In this document: positions 34,974 to 43,852 of the stretch, one piece after another
Position numbering within the stretch: the first letter of the stretch is position 1
Layout: the number at the start of each line of letters is the position of its first letter
DNA from: CBDBND01 sp965207985
GTDB taxonomy: Bacteria; Pseudomonadota; Alphaproteobacteria; Rhodospirillales; Rhodospirillaceae
Assembly: GCA_965207985.1 (NCBI GenBank)
Contig: CBDBND010000011.1
Coordinates: 1-64,000, forward strand
Length of the DNA: 64,000 bases
Direction: 5' to 3'
The notes under the pieces: model-generated
Databases searched by the model: none
Told to the model about the DNA's origin: nothing
What the model saw: the letters and a program-made list of their open reading frames with translations, nothing else
Made by a program: the position numbers and the translations under genes

Positions 34974-36104
34974 ATGGCCACCAATACACCGCTCGGACAG
35001 ATTTACGCCCCAAATCACGATGAAAGATCCCGCCAGGCGTTCGTCGGCGCTTTCAAAGCCGAAGTCAATGGCCGCGTGGAGGAAGATCTTGCGGATTTGT
35101 ATGAACGCAAGATCAAGCCAGCCTACGAAGCCGAACACGGCGGGCCTCCCCAGAAACGAGACGAGATAATTCCTGCCTTTAAAGAGGAGCTGCTGTATCA
35201 GAAATGGGCCAGCATGGCTTATACATCCCAAGACATGATGTGGGAGACGGTTGGCGATACGGTCGATCGCGTGCGCCAAGGGTTTGAAGAACGGGCCAAG
35301 GCTATTCTCGAAGGTGGCAAGACGCTCGGCACGCTTGAGCTCAATCCGGACCTCGAGATTCCTAAACCCATCGCCGACGTGGAGATTCACCGTCAGCCGG
35401 GTAACTACTTCTTCGAGAACACAACGGATGATCTGACCACAGGTATGCTCTACATGGGTACCATCGTGCTTTACAGCGCGGCCAAGGGATTTGGCGGTGG
35501 CAAAACTGGCGAACCCCGTGCGGCGAAGAACATCATCAAGGTCATTGAAGACAAGTGGCCGGACTTCGAGCCCACCCGCATTCTTGACATGGGCTGCGCC
35601 ATCGGCACCGAAACTCTTGCCTACAAGCAACGCTGGCCCAACGCGGAGGTACACGGCATCGATCTAGGCGGACCGCTGGTGCGGTTCGCGCATGTGTGGG
35701 CAGAGGACCAGGGCTTGGAAATGCATTACCACCAAATGAATGCCGCCAAGACCACTTTCCCTGACGGATACTTCGACCTCATTGTGTCGCACATCCTGTT
35801 CCATGAAACCTGGTTCGACGTGCAAGACCAGATCATGGCGGAGACCAGACGCTTGCTGGCTCCGGGCGGGCATATGGTGAATGGCGATGTGCCTTACCAG
35901 CCGGCGGTCATGCCAATGACCAAAATGGTTACCAACGCCTGGCAAGTGGATCATCACGGTGAGCCCTATTGGGTCGGTTTCGCCGACCGGGATATGGCGG
36001 ACGACATGGTGGCTGCCGGTTATGAGCGGGACGCCGTGTTCGCTGACTACGTGCCCACCGGGCGCATGAAGAGTTATTTCTTCGGCGCAACAAAGACTGC
36101 CTGA
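34974..36104 (+). CDS. Class I SAM-dependent methyltransferase (no export signal)
   Basis: 376 residues. An N-terminal helical part of ~200 residues precedes a Rossmann methyltransferase domain with motif I ILDMGCAIG (203-211), the acidic end of strand 2 (HGIDLGG, Asp230), FPDGYFDLIVSHILFHE, and post-motif LLAPGGHMVNGDV. The whole protein is paralogous to the exported one at 60766-61962, including the region before the catalytic domain (RQPGNYFFENTT). The substrate is unknown. It is followed 32 bp later by a small gene of the same strand. Confidence 0.88.
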   Translation: MATNTPLGQIYAPNHDERSRQAFVGAFKAEVNGRVEEDLADLYERKIKPAYEAEHGGPPQKRDEIIPAFKEELLYQKWASMAYTSQDMMWETVGDTVDRVRQGFEERAKAILEGGKTLGTLELNPDLEIPKPIADVEIHRQPGNYFFENTTDDLTTGMLYMGTIVLYSAAKGFGGGKTGEPRAAKNIIKVIEDKWPDFEPTRILDMGCAIGTETLAYKQRWPNAEVHGIDLGGPLVRFAHVWAEDQGLEMHYHQMNAAKTTFPDGYFDLIVSHILFHETWFDVQDQIMAETRRLLAPGGHMVNGDVPYQPAVMPMTKMVTNAWQVDHHGEPYWVGFADRDMADDMVAAGYERDAVFADYVPTGRMKSYFFGATKTA

Positions 36105-36136
36105 GAACAAGGAGCAGGGACGAAAGAGCACAAAAA

Positions 36137-36448
36137 ATGACCGAACAGAAACGCTACGACACTGATGCTGTCGTCGATGCGCTGATGTCCGACACCAGCC
36201 GCAACGCGCGCGACCACTTTATCGACCAGGTGGACATGGATGCGGTCATTGCCGCCCTTTTGCGCCTGACCATGGAATTTTCAGTTCTGCGGGACCGGCT
36301 GGATACCCACGAATGTCTGGCAGCCAAAGGCAAACCTTATTCGCCCGAGGATGTGGAAGCGTATTCGCCCACTGCGGAAGAGGAACAGCGTCGCCTGGCC
36401 AACCGGCAACATCTGATTTCACGCCTGGTTCGCGACCTGACCATATAG
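36137..36448 (+). CDS. Small hypothetical protein, cytoplasmic
   Basis: 103 residues, mostly helical and charged, with no signal or membrane segment (DTDAVVDALMSDTSRNARDHF; LLRLTMEFSVLRDRLDTHECLAAKG). I do not recognise a family. It lies 32 bp after the methyltransferase gene and probably shares its transcript. The length and regular helix pattern suggest an accessory subunit. It faces the DUF3095 gene tail to tail. Confidence 0.6.
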   Translation: MTEQKRYDTDAVVDALMSDTSRNARDHFIDQVDMDAVIAALLRLTMEFSVLRDRLDTHECLAAKGKPYSPEDVEAYSPTAEEEQRRLANRQHLISRLVRDLTI

Positions 36449-36460
36449 ACGCCCGTTATC

Positions 36461-37621
36461 TCAGACTTGCATGTCGAGCTGCGCTTTGAGCTGCTTCGAA
36501 GCCATGGTGTAGCCGCCGTCGCCGCCGTCGATGAAGTGCACGTGCTGGTTTTCGATGGCATTGGCCACCAGGCATGTCATCACCGCGTGGTCGGACTTGT
36601 GTATTCCGTAATTCAGTTCGCCTTTCTTGGCACGCACCTCGAAGTAGGACTCCAGGTTGGGGTAGCGGGAGTCCGGACAATCAAAAGTCAAACACATCAC
36701 GTCATCGGAGCGGGCAAAATCGACAGCGTTTTCGACAACTTCTTGGCGGTAATGTTCGGAATCAAAAGGGCCAAGCTTCATTTTGAAGCGCACCACGAAG
36801 AAGGCGAGTAATGTTTCAAGCGCAACCCGGAGCGTCCAGCCAAATAGTGAACTCCGTCCGCGCCGGGCTTTGGCTTCACGCATAAGTCCTTTCGGTGGCC
36901 ATCGCGCCGATAGTGTATCGAGGCTGGCCGCCTGCAAACTACTGGTTCCTACCAAATAGGTCAGATCGGAATGGAGTTCACTGAGGTCCGGTCCCCGCAC
37001 CACGACGGAGACCATGTACCCCTATGTGGATTTGAGCGGAGTCCAACGGCAGGACAACCCTGTGAGATCTGGTGGCTCGCCGTCATCTTCATCTTCACTG
37101 ATAGCGGACAAGGTGTAGAGATCCGGATCACCCCGTTCCTTCACAGAACTCTCCAAGAGTTCGATACCGCCGCCCGAGAACACGGCATAGCAATTGCCCT
37201 CAGAGGGTTCATAGCGTCCCACCATCACATCCACATTGCGGTTGCGCAGTGCTTCAATCGGCGCAATTCCCACGCGCAAGTTCAAACCGAAGTCGCGCAA
37301 GGCGAAACTACGTACGCGAGCGAGAATAGTACGCGCCTCATCGGTAAAAGCTGGTGGAATAAGAACCGATGCTCCATCGCCGCCAAACTGATAGGGAATG
37401 GTGCCGCAATGGTTGGTGAGGGCTGCAATCATAGCCGCGGCGCAAAAATTGATGTCGGAATGGCGGCCTTGATCCACACCTTCCGTTGATCCTTGAATAT
37501 CGGAGACGGCCACCGACCAAAAGTTCGGAAGGGCGACGAAATATTTTGGATCGAGCGCATCCGAGGCCGCTTTGATCGGCGGCGCAGACAAGTAAAAGGT
37601 CACTGCATCGTTTACATGCAT
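36461..37621 (-). pseudogene. DUF3095 family protein, split by an in-frame amber codon
   Basis: The N-terminal part (37621-37025) has PKYFVALPNFWSVAVSDIQGSTEGVDQGRHSDIN and the GGDGASVLIPP motif, the DUF3095 start, which looks like a nucleotide-cyclase fold. A TAG at 37022-37024 ends it after PLKST. The same frame continues (GYMVSVVVRGPDLSELHSDL) to 36461 with the normal DUF3095 C-terminus (CLTFDCPDSRYPNLESYFE, GDGGYTMASKQLK). One base change such as CAG to TAG accounts for it. DUF3095 has no assigned function. The upstream 37622-37777 is the divergent promoter region with the flavoprotein gene. Confidence 0.87.
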
Positions 37622-37777
37622 AGAGCGGCTAGACCGGTTGAAGTTTCTCTATTGTAAACACGTCGCTCAATGATCGGACCAATATTTTTGATCAAATGAG
37701 CTTCAAGGACACAGATGTTTTGTCTTTTTCCTCGCCTCCCGGTATGATGGTCTTTACCAAACAAGGACGTCAGACCC

Positions 37778-38401
37778 ATGACCGAACATACCATTACCTC
37801 TCGCGATACTTTGCGCACCCACTACAAGTCCCCCGGGGATGGCGCGGTAAAGAAGGTGCTGCCCAAGCTCGATAAGCACTGCCGTGCTTTCATTGAAATT
37901 TGTCCCTTCGGCGTGCTGTCAACCTGCGACGCGGAAGGGTGCATGGATGCGTCACCCAAAGGGGGAGAACCGGGCTTCATCCACGTGCTTGATGACAAAA
38001 CACTGCTCCTCCCCGACTGGCCGGGCAACAACCGGCTCGACAGTCTGGAGAACATTCTCGTCAATCCCCACGCCGGATTGATGCTGCTGGTGCCGGGTAT
38101 GGACGAAACCTTGCGCATCAACGGGCGGGTGGAAATTTCCACTGATCCAGATCTTCTCGAACAGGTCGCTATCGACGGCAAAAAGCCAATTTCCGTCCTT
38201 GTGATCACCGTTGAGGAGGCCTATCTGCACTGCGCCCGGGCGGTGTGGCGCGCCGATCTGTGGAACGTCGACAAACACATCAACCGCAAACAGTTTACCT
38301 CCATGGGCCAGATGCTTGCTGATCAGATAAAAGGATACGATGCGGAAACGACCGACAAACTTATTCAGGAGAACCGGCACAAATTGTATGCGCTGGCCTA
38401 G
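37778..38401 (+). CDS. Pyridoxamine-5'-phosphate-oxidase-fold FMN flavoprotein
   Basis: 207 residues with a split-barrel PNPOx-like domain: FIEICPFGVLSTCDAEGCMDASPKGGEPGFIHVLDDKTLLLPDW, NRLDSLENILVNPHAGLMLLVPG, and a C-terminal helix. It resembles the FMN-dependent probable-oxidoreductase subfamily of ~200 residues. The substrate is unknown. The stop codon TAG is made of TA from the target and G from the IS5-type element inserted at 38401; the original stop was probably TAA, so the protein is unchanged. Confidence 0.88.
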   Translation: MTEHTITSRDTLRTHYKSPGDGAVKKVLPKLDKHCRAFIEICPFGVLSTCDAEGCMDASPKGGEPGFIHVLDDKTLLLPDWPGNNRLDSLENILVNPHAGLMLLVPGMDETLRINGRVEISTDPDLLEQVAIDGKKPISVLVITVEEAYLHCARAVWRADLWNVDKHINRKQFTSMGQMLADQIKGYDAETTDKLIQENRHKLYALA

Positions 38402-39246
38402 GGTCTGCTGACATTTAGTGGATTCCCAATGTCGCGGAAAAGTGATTCAAGCCTCCTTTTGCAAGGAGTGTTTGATGAAGTCAGAGCGTTTTGTGATCAC
38501 GGACAATGTTTGGGAGAAAATTTGGCGTCATCTACCGGGCAAGGCGACGGACCGTGGCGTGACGGCGGCGGACAACCGCCTGTTTTTGGAGGCGGTTTTG
38601 TGGCGGGTGCGCGCAGGGTCGCCGTGGCGCGCTCTGCCCCCGGCGTTCGGCAATTGGAACAGCGTCTTCCAGCGCTTTCGCCGATGGGCGAAGAAGGGTG
38701 TCTTCGAGCGGCTGTTCGAGGAGTTGTCGGCGGAACCGGATTTCGAATATGCCCTCATCGACGCCACCATCGTCAGCGTTCACCAGAAGGCGAGCGGCGC
38801 AAAAGGGGGACTCAAAATCAGGCCATCGGCCGATCACGGGGCGGATTGACCACCAAGATCATCGCCCTGGTCGACGCACTGGGGTGTCTGGTCCGCTTCG
38901 TGCTGCTCCCTGGCCAGCGCCACGACATGATGGGCGTCCAGCCGTTGATCGACGACGTTCACTTCGATGCCCTCATCGCCGACAAGGCATTCGATGCCGG
39001 CTGGCTGCGAGAGCAACTGGACCAACGTGGCGCAAGCGCCGTCATTCCCTCGCTCGCCAACAGGAAGCGGCCGGCGGCCTACGACAAGCACATGTACCGC
39101 TGGCGACATCTGATCGAAAACTACTTCGCCAAGATCAAGGAATTCCGTGGCATCGCAACACGCTACGACAAGACCGACATCAGCTGCGCCGCAAACTGCA
39201 ACCTCGTCGAAACCATCATCGCCATGCGTTAAATGTCAACAGACCC
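38401..39246 (+). mobile_element. IS5-family (IS427-like) insertion sequence
   Basis: 846 bp with terminal repeats GGGTCTGCTGACATTTA and GGGTCTGTTGACATTTA (read inward). It is flanked by TA on both sides (38399-38400, 39247-39248), a 2-bp target type known in this group. It inserted exactly in the stop codon of the flavoprotein gene. The transposase is coded in two frames. Confidence 0.9.
38475..39232 (+). CDS. IS5-family transposase in two frames (possible programmed -1 frameshift)
   Basis: The first frame (start 38475, RBS AAGGAG) codes a DUF4096-like part, FVITDNVWEKIWRHLPGK through YALIDATIVSVHQKASG, and stops at 38849. The DDE remainder (GGLTTKIIALVDALG, ALIADKAFDAGWLRE, RWRHLIENYFAKIKEFRGIATRYDK) is in the -1 frame, ending at 39232. 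A4 runs at 38801-38804 and 38814-38817 beside a G5 run are candidate slip sites. IS427-type elements use frameshifting, so this may be normal and not damage. Confidence 0.88.
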
Positions 39247-39267
39247 TAATCAGGAAAGGTTTGTGTC

Positions 39268-39951
39268 ATGAGCGATGATAAAAAAGTCGCAGTCGTCGTC
39301 GGAGCCGGACCCGGTCTAGGGGCTGCGGCAGCGCGGCGGTTCGCAGACGGCGGTATGACGTCGGTGTTGGTGTCCCGCTCTGCCGAAAGGCTCAAGGACT
39401 TGGCGTTGCAGATCGATGGCGCGGTGGCCTATCCTTGCGATGCCACCGACGAAGCTGCAGTGGAAAAGCTTTTTGATGACGTCGAAGCCCAGCATGGTCC
39501 CGTTGAAGTGCTGGTCTACAACCCGGGCGGCGGGTTCGGACGCACCCCGGTGGTGGAACAGACGGCTGAACGGTTTCGCACGGTATGGGAGTTCACGGCC
39601 TATGGCGGTTTCCTCTGCGGCCGAGCGGCGGCCCGGCGCATGCGCGTGAGGGGCCGTGGCACCATTATCTTTACCGGCGCGACCGCGTCGCTCAGGGGCG
39701 GGAAAGGATTTGCCGCCTTTGCTTCGGGCAAATTCGCGCTTCGGGCGTTGGCCCAATCCATGGCACGTGAGTTGGGGCCGGAGGGCATCCATGTGGTTCA
39801 CATCAACATAGATGGGCTCATCGGCCAGTCCGACGACGGTTCTAAGCTGGACCCGGACGACATCGCCGAGACCTATTACGGGCTTTATAAGCAGTCGAAA
39901 TCCAACTGGACCCAGGAACTGGATATCCGGCCTTGGACGGAAAACTTCTAA
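39268..39951 (+). CDS. SDR-family protein with Phe in place of catalytic Tyr
   Basis: 227 residues of the short-chain dehydrogenase fold: VAVVVGAGPGLGAAAARRF (cofactor loop), YNPGGGFGRTP (NAG-like motif) and FTGATASLRGGKGFAAFASGKFAL. The usual YxxxK reads FASGK, so the acid-base Tyr is missing and dehydrogenase activity is doubtful. The variant is seen in some SDR subfamilies. The stop TAA (39949-39951) is the left copy of the 3-bp duplication of IS5 copy B, so the IS landed on the stop without changing the protein. Confidence 0.88.
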   Translation: MSDDKKVAVVVGAGPGLGAAAARRFADGGMTSVLVSRSAERLKDLALQIDGAVAYPCDATDEAAVEKLFDDVEAQHGPVEVLVYNPGGGFGRTPVVEQTAERFRTVWEFTAYGGFLCGRAAARRMRVRGRGTIIFTGATASLRGGKGFAAFASGKFALRALAQSMARELGPEGIHVVHINIDGLIGQSDDGSKLDPDDIAETYYGLYKQSKSNWTQELDIRPWTENF

Positions 39952-40882
39952 GAGCCTGACCGAAAAAGAATTGAGTGGAATCAGTCCCTTGTGATTCCCT
40001 TGTTGTGTTCGCCAGCAAGGAGGATAACAAGATGTGGACTGACGCCACTCGTGAGAAATATGAGCGCGAGGCGCACCGCTACGCAAGCGATCTGAGCGAT
40101 ACCGAATGGTGCGTGATCGAACCCCATATGCCGCCCGCAAGGGCTCTGGGCCGCCCGCGCAAGACGGATATGCGGGAAGTGATGACCGCGATCCTGTACA
40201 TGGCCCGCAGCGGCTGCCAGTGGCGCATGCTGCCCGGCGAGTTTCCGCCGCGCAGCTCGGTTCAGTACTATTTCTACAAGTGGCGCGACGACGGGACGTG
40301 GCAGGAGGTCAACCGGGCGCTTCTGGCGCGCACCCGCGAGGCCGAGGGGCGGGCCGCTGCCGCGACTGCCGGGGTGATCGACAGCCAGTCGGTGAAGACC
40401 ACGGAAAGCGGAGGTCCGCGCGGGTTTGACGCGGGTAAGAAGGTGATGGGCCGCAAGCGCCATATCGTGGTGGACACTGGCGGGCGGTTGCTCGGTGCCG
40501 TGGTCCACGAGGCTGACATCCAGGATCGCGACGGTGCGCCGTCGCTGCTCGCCGAGGTGGGGGCGTGGTTTCCCGGGGTCGGCCATATCTTCGCCGACGG
40601 CGCTTACGCCGGCCCTAAGCTGGCCGGGGCGCTGAAGAAGATCGGCGACTGGGCGCTGGAGATCGTCAGGCGCAACGACAAGGCGGACGGCTTCGTTGCG
40701 CTGCCGCGCCGTTGGGTGGTCGAACGCACCTTCGCATGGTTCGGGCGCAGCCGCCGCCTTGCGAAGGACTTCAAGGCGACCGTCGAGAGCGCCCTTGCCT
40801 GGCTCCTGATCGCCAGCATCCAAGTCTTCATCCGTAGACTAGCAAGGTTATGAAAATAAACGATTCTTTTCCGGCCAGACTC
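39952..40882 (+). mobile_element. IS5-family insertion sequence, copy B
   Basis: 931 bp, apparently identical to copy A and in the same orientation. A proper 3-bp duplication TAA flanks it (39949-39951 and 40883-40885). It lies just after the SDR and before the GST pair. With copy A it forms 7.3-kb-spaced direct repeats. Confidence 0.95.
40032..40853 (+). CDS. IS5-family (IS1031-like) transposase, copy B
   Basis: Identical in translation to the copy A transposase. The start at 40032 follows AAGGAGG. The DDE motifs (VIDSQSVKT, ADGAYAGPKL, ERTFAWFGRSRRL) are intact. The element keeps both ends and a clean target duplication, so it is probably the more recent insertion. Confidence 0.95.
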   Translation: MWTDATREKYEREAHRYASDLSDTEWCVIEPHMPPARALGRPRKTDMREVMTAILYMARSGCQWRMLPGEFPPRSSVQYYFYKWRDDGTWQEVNRALLARTREAEGRAAAATAGVIDSQSVKTTESGGPRGFDAGKKVMGRKRHIVVDTGGRLLGAVVHEADIQDRDGAPSLLAEVGAWFPGVGHIFADGAYAGPKLAGALKKIGDWALEIVRRNDKADGFVALPRRWVVERTFAWFGRSRRLAKDFKATVESALAWLLIASIQVFIRRLARL

Positions 40883-40903
40883 TAACCGCGCTGCAGAACT
40901 CGC

Positions 40904-41548
40904 CTACCCACCAAGGCGTGCCTTCATCATTTTCCGCATGGCGCTGATTTGCGCTTTGGCCGACGGGTGTTTCTTGATCGCCGCCCAGTATTTCCTGATG
41001 TTGGGCCGTCCCTTGAAGGGATCTTTGATGCCGAAGCGGGGCGCTGCGTGGATGACGAACATGAGAGCGGGCACGGCATAGCAGTCACCGATGGTGAAAC
41101 TTTTACCCGTCGCGCAGGGTCCCGGTTTGATATAGCCGTTGAGGATATCGAGACCCTTGTTCAATTCCTCTTTGGCTTGCTTGGCTTCTGCGGCGTTCTT
41201 CGGACTGCGGCCGACGATCTGACGGAACAGCTGTAACGTCGGCCCCTGGACGTAGAGATCGCTCACTTTGGCGATGAGCCGAGCCTTACCGGCCGCCGAG
41301 GCGGAAGCAGGAATCACGTTTTTCTTGGGGTGCGCTTCATCGAGATAGGGAACGATGACATCAGACTCGTAGAGCGCATTTCGCCCGACTTTGATGGTTG
41401 GAATTTTGCCGAACGGATTCATGGAAAGGAATTCCGGCGTCTTTAGTCCGCCTTCCGGCATGACGACCTCGTAGTCGAGCCCCTTATGGTCACAAGCGAG
41501 GATGACCCGCGCCACGAAGGGGGACAGCGGGCTGCCGTATATGATCAT
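40904..41548 (-). CDS. Glutathione S-transferase family protein (second of pair)
   Basis: The start at 41548 (MIIYGSPLSPFVARV) gives the classical thioredoxin-fold start; upstream in-frame codons are not supported by a better RBS. The N-terminal domain has NPFGKIPTIKV and the ES turn for the glutathione backbone (ALYESDVIVPYL); the C-terminal helical domain ends near residue 214. GSTs conjugate or reduce electrophiles with glutathione. It lies 25 bp after a paralogous GST, so the two form a tandem operon. Its 3' end stops 18 bp from the target duplication of IS5 copy B. Confidence 0.92.
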   Translation of the reverse strand: MIIYGSPLSPFVARVILACDHKGLDYEVVMPEGGLKTPEFLSMNPFGKIPTIKVGRNALYESDVIVPYLDEAHPKKNVIPASASAAGKARLIAKVSDLYVQGPTLQLFRQIVGRSPKNAAEAKQAKEELNKGLDILNGYIKPGPCATGKSFTIGDCYAVPALMFVIHAAPRFGIKDPFKGRPNIRKYWAAIKKHPSAKAQISAMRKMMKARLGG

Positions 41549-41573
41549 TGCGCTTTCTCCCACCGCGAGGGCG

Positions 41574-42224
41574 TCAACCGCCACCAAAGAACTGTTTGGC
41601 CATGGCGTCCATTTCCTTGATGACCTGCTTTGTCATGGCATCGCGCTTCAAGGCGTTCCAATACTTTTTCACAGCCTTGTGCTTGGCCAGTGGATCTTTG
41701 ATCTTGAACGCCGGTGCCATAAGTAGGACGAAAAACAGAGCGGGGAGAGCATAACAATCTGCGATGGTGAACTTCTTACCCACGGCCCAAGGACCTCCGC
41801 TATCGGCCATATACTGATTGAGGATGCCCAATCCCTTTTGCAGTTCTTCCAATTTTTCTTTGACCACTTTTTTGTCGCGGGTCTTCGGGTCCCGCTGACG
41901 GAACAGGTCCGTGACCACGTTTTGTACATAGAGTTCACTGATGGTGGCGATGAGACGTGCCAGGCCCGCAGCTTTGGCAGTGCCGGGGATGATCTTCTTC
42001 TTGGGAAACTTGGTATCAATGTATTCCACAATGACGCCTGATTCCGGCAGGATCGTCGCACCGTCTTTCATGACGGGAATTTTGCCGATGGGATTGAGCT
42101 TGAGAAACTCGGGTGTTTTCAATCCGTCTGCCGGCATTTCAACCTCGTGTTTGATTCCCTTGTGGCGCAAGGCCATCAACACGCGGCAAACGAAAGGCGA
42201 AAGAATTGCGCCATAGATTTTCAT
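41574..42224 (-). CDS. Glutathione S-transferase family protein (first of pair)
   Basis: 216 residues: MKIYGAILSPFVCRVLMALRH (thioredoxin fold with a Cys after the SPF turn), LNPIGKIPVMKDG, PESGVIVEYID and an all-helical C-terminal domain. It shares layout and much sequence with the gene downstream and is probably the duplication partner. The Cys in the first helix could allow a thiol-transferase role. A 205-bp upstream gap (42225-42429) separates it divergently from the PAGTF gene and contains a GC-rich potential hairpin near 42268-42288. Confidence 0.92.
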   Translation of the reverse strand: MKIYGAILSPFVCRVLMALRHKGIKHEVEMPADGLKTPEFLKLNPIGKIPVMKDGATILPESGVIVEYIDTKFPKKKIIPGTAKAAGLARLIATISELYVQNVVTDLFRQRDPKTRDKKVVKEKLEELQKGLGILNQYMADSGGPWAVGKKFTIADCYALPALFFVLLMAPAFKIKDPLAKHKAVKKYWNALKRDAMTKQVIKEMDAMAKQFFGGG

Positions 42225-42429
42225 GATCGGTGCGTCCTCTTATCTGAACTAAATAATCCCCAGGAGTACCGGGTCTTCGGGCCCGGCGGTGGCGGTATCA
42301 TATCCAAGTAGAAAGAAAAAGCACCTGGGTTTATGGCTAAAGTGCTTTTCAGAATTTTGACCGCTGTTCCGGCTTTCGTCTCATCACCGTTCGTGCTCTG
42401 CTGGGGCCAATAAAACGAGGGAGGCACAT

Positions 42430-43131
42430 ATGGACCATCGCAACATCCGGGGCAAAATTCTCTATATCGGCGGCGACGGCAATGAACGCGGCAGGGAGTG
42501 GTTTTCCATGACCTACCACGAGGACGGCCAGCGCAGCTTGCGCGCCCACTGCGAGATCGACGACACCGAGGTCATCCGCGAGGTCATTTACACCATGGAT
42601 GAGAACTGGCGGCCATTGGACTGCTTCAACCGGCTCCATGTGGAGCGTAAGTTCCTCGGCTCGGGCTGGGTTTGGGTTAATGGCAACGAGGCCGACTGCG
42701 AAGTCTACAACACGACCCTCGGGCGGGTGTCACAGACGGTGAAACTGGATGGTCAGCCCATGAGCCTGACTGTGCATCCGCTGACCTGCGATGTCTTCCA
42801 CTGCGCTGGATACAATCACGACAACAGCCAGAATCCTCAGACCATCAGAAACGTACTGTCCACCTCCCCGCTGCCCAACGGCGCCAGCGGACCCTTCCTC
42901 AGTGTCGGCCAAGTCACGGTAATGTACGACGGCCGGGAAGAGATCACCGTTCCCGCCGGCACCTTTGAAGTGGATCACTACCATTTCGTTCTCAGACCCC
43001 AGCCTGACGGGACAGAACGGCGGGAAGACGTGTGGTGCATCCCCGAAGATTTCACCTTCGTCAAAGTGACGGTGTCCTGGTTCCTCAAGGATTCGCGTTA
43101 TGAGCTGGTTGAATACGAAACCACCTATTAG
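42430..43131 (+). CDS. Hypothetical protein, PAGTF family (first of tandem pair)
   Basis: 233 residues with no signal peptide. A conserved N-terminal MDHRNIRGKILYIGGDGNERGREWFSM and TYHEDGQRSLRAHCEI is shared with the next gene. The C-terminal block ITVPAGTFEVDHYHF is shared with the proteins at 33596 and 34108. Trp, Tyr and acidic residues alternate in predicted strands, as in a small beta-barrel. I do not recognise a named family. It lies 8 bp before its paralogue and precedes a sulfotransferase. Confidence 0.75.
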   Translation: MDHRNIRGKILYIGGDGNERGREWFSMTYHEDGQRSLRAHCEIDDTEVIREVIYTMDENWRPLDCFNRLHVERKFLGSGWVWVNGNEADCEVYNTTLGRVSQTVKLDGQPMSLTVHPLTCDVFHCAGYNHDNSQNPQTIRNVLSTSPLPNGASGPFLSVGQVTVMYDGREEITVPAGTFEVDHYHFVLRPQPDGTERREDVWCIPEDFTFVKVTVSWFLKDSRYELVEYETTY

Positions 43132-43139
43132 AGGCGGCC

Positions 43140-43847
43140 ATGACTCACCGCAATGTGCGCGGCAAGATCGCCTATATTTTTGATCCGGATGGAGAGCGCC
43201 GCGACTTCGGCCGGGAATGGTGGTCGGTAACGTTTCATGAAGACGGACAGCGCACTCTGCGCGCTCATTGTGAAATCGAGCCCGGTGTGGTCGCCGACCG
43301 GTCTGTTTTGCGGGAAACGGTTTATACGACGGATCCCGATTATCACCCGTTGGACTGTTTTGTCCGGCTGCATCAAAGCGGGCAGTTTTTGGGCAGCGGC
43401 TGGTTCCGGTTCACCGATGACGGTGCGGAATGCGAAACCGTCAATGTCATTACCGGCCGGACGCACTCGCACATGGCGCTGGCCTCACCACCGCTCTCGT
43501 TCGGAGCGCATCCCGTATCATGCGATATGCTCCACTGCGCCCGGTTCGATCATGAGTCTAAAGACAACCCGCAGCCGTGCCGGGGCGTGCTGATGTCTTC
43601 CCGGGAACATGATGGATGTTCAGGGCCCAATCTCTGTACTACGGCGTTTGATCTGGAATATCTCGGGCGGGAAGAGATTACGGTTCCAGCGGGCACGTTT
43701 GAAACCGTTCACTACCGGTTTCTGCTCGACCATCACCCGACTGAAGATTTGTGGTGCACCACGGACGGGTTTCTCTTTGTCAAGATCACCGTCGGCGGAT
43801 ATATGAACGCCCATTTCGATCTGATCGAATACCAAGAGGAGTATTAG
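43140..43847 (+). CDS. Hypothetical protein, PAGTF family (second of tandem pair)
   Basis: 235 residues, collinear with its neighbour: THRNVRGKIAYIF, TFHEDGQRTLRAHCEIEPG, GREEITVPAGTFETVHYRF, and a C-terminal LIEYQEEY. It is a tandem duplicate that has diverged strongly. The stop lies 5 bp before the sulfotransferase start, whose RBS (GAGGAG) is inside this gene. The three genes are probably one operon; a shared substrate with the sulfotransferase is an inference. Confidence 0.75.
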   Translation: MTHRNVRGKIAYIFDPDGERRDFGREWWSVTFHEDGQRTLRAHCEIEPGVVADRSVLRETVYTTDPDYHPLDCFVRLHQSGQFLGSGWFRFTDDGAECETVNVITGRTHSHMALASPPLSFGAHPVSCDMLHCARFDHESKDNPQPCRGVLMSSREHDGCSGPNLCTTAFDLEYLGREEITVPAGTFETVHYRFLLDHHPTEDLWCTTDGFLFVKITVGGYMNAHFDLIEYQEEY

Positions 43848-43852
43848 AGCGC

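Noticed and set aside
32662..40882. Composite transposon formed by IS5 copies A and B
   Set aside because: The outer flanks differ (TCA left, TAA right), and copy B has its own TAA duplication, so it inserted independently.
42268..42288. GC-rich hairpin between the GST pair and the PAGTF genes
   Set aside because: Short imperfect stem with no T tract and placed in a divergent promoter, so neither a terminator nor a clear operator.
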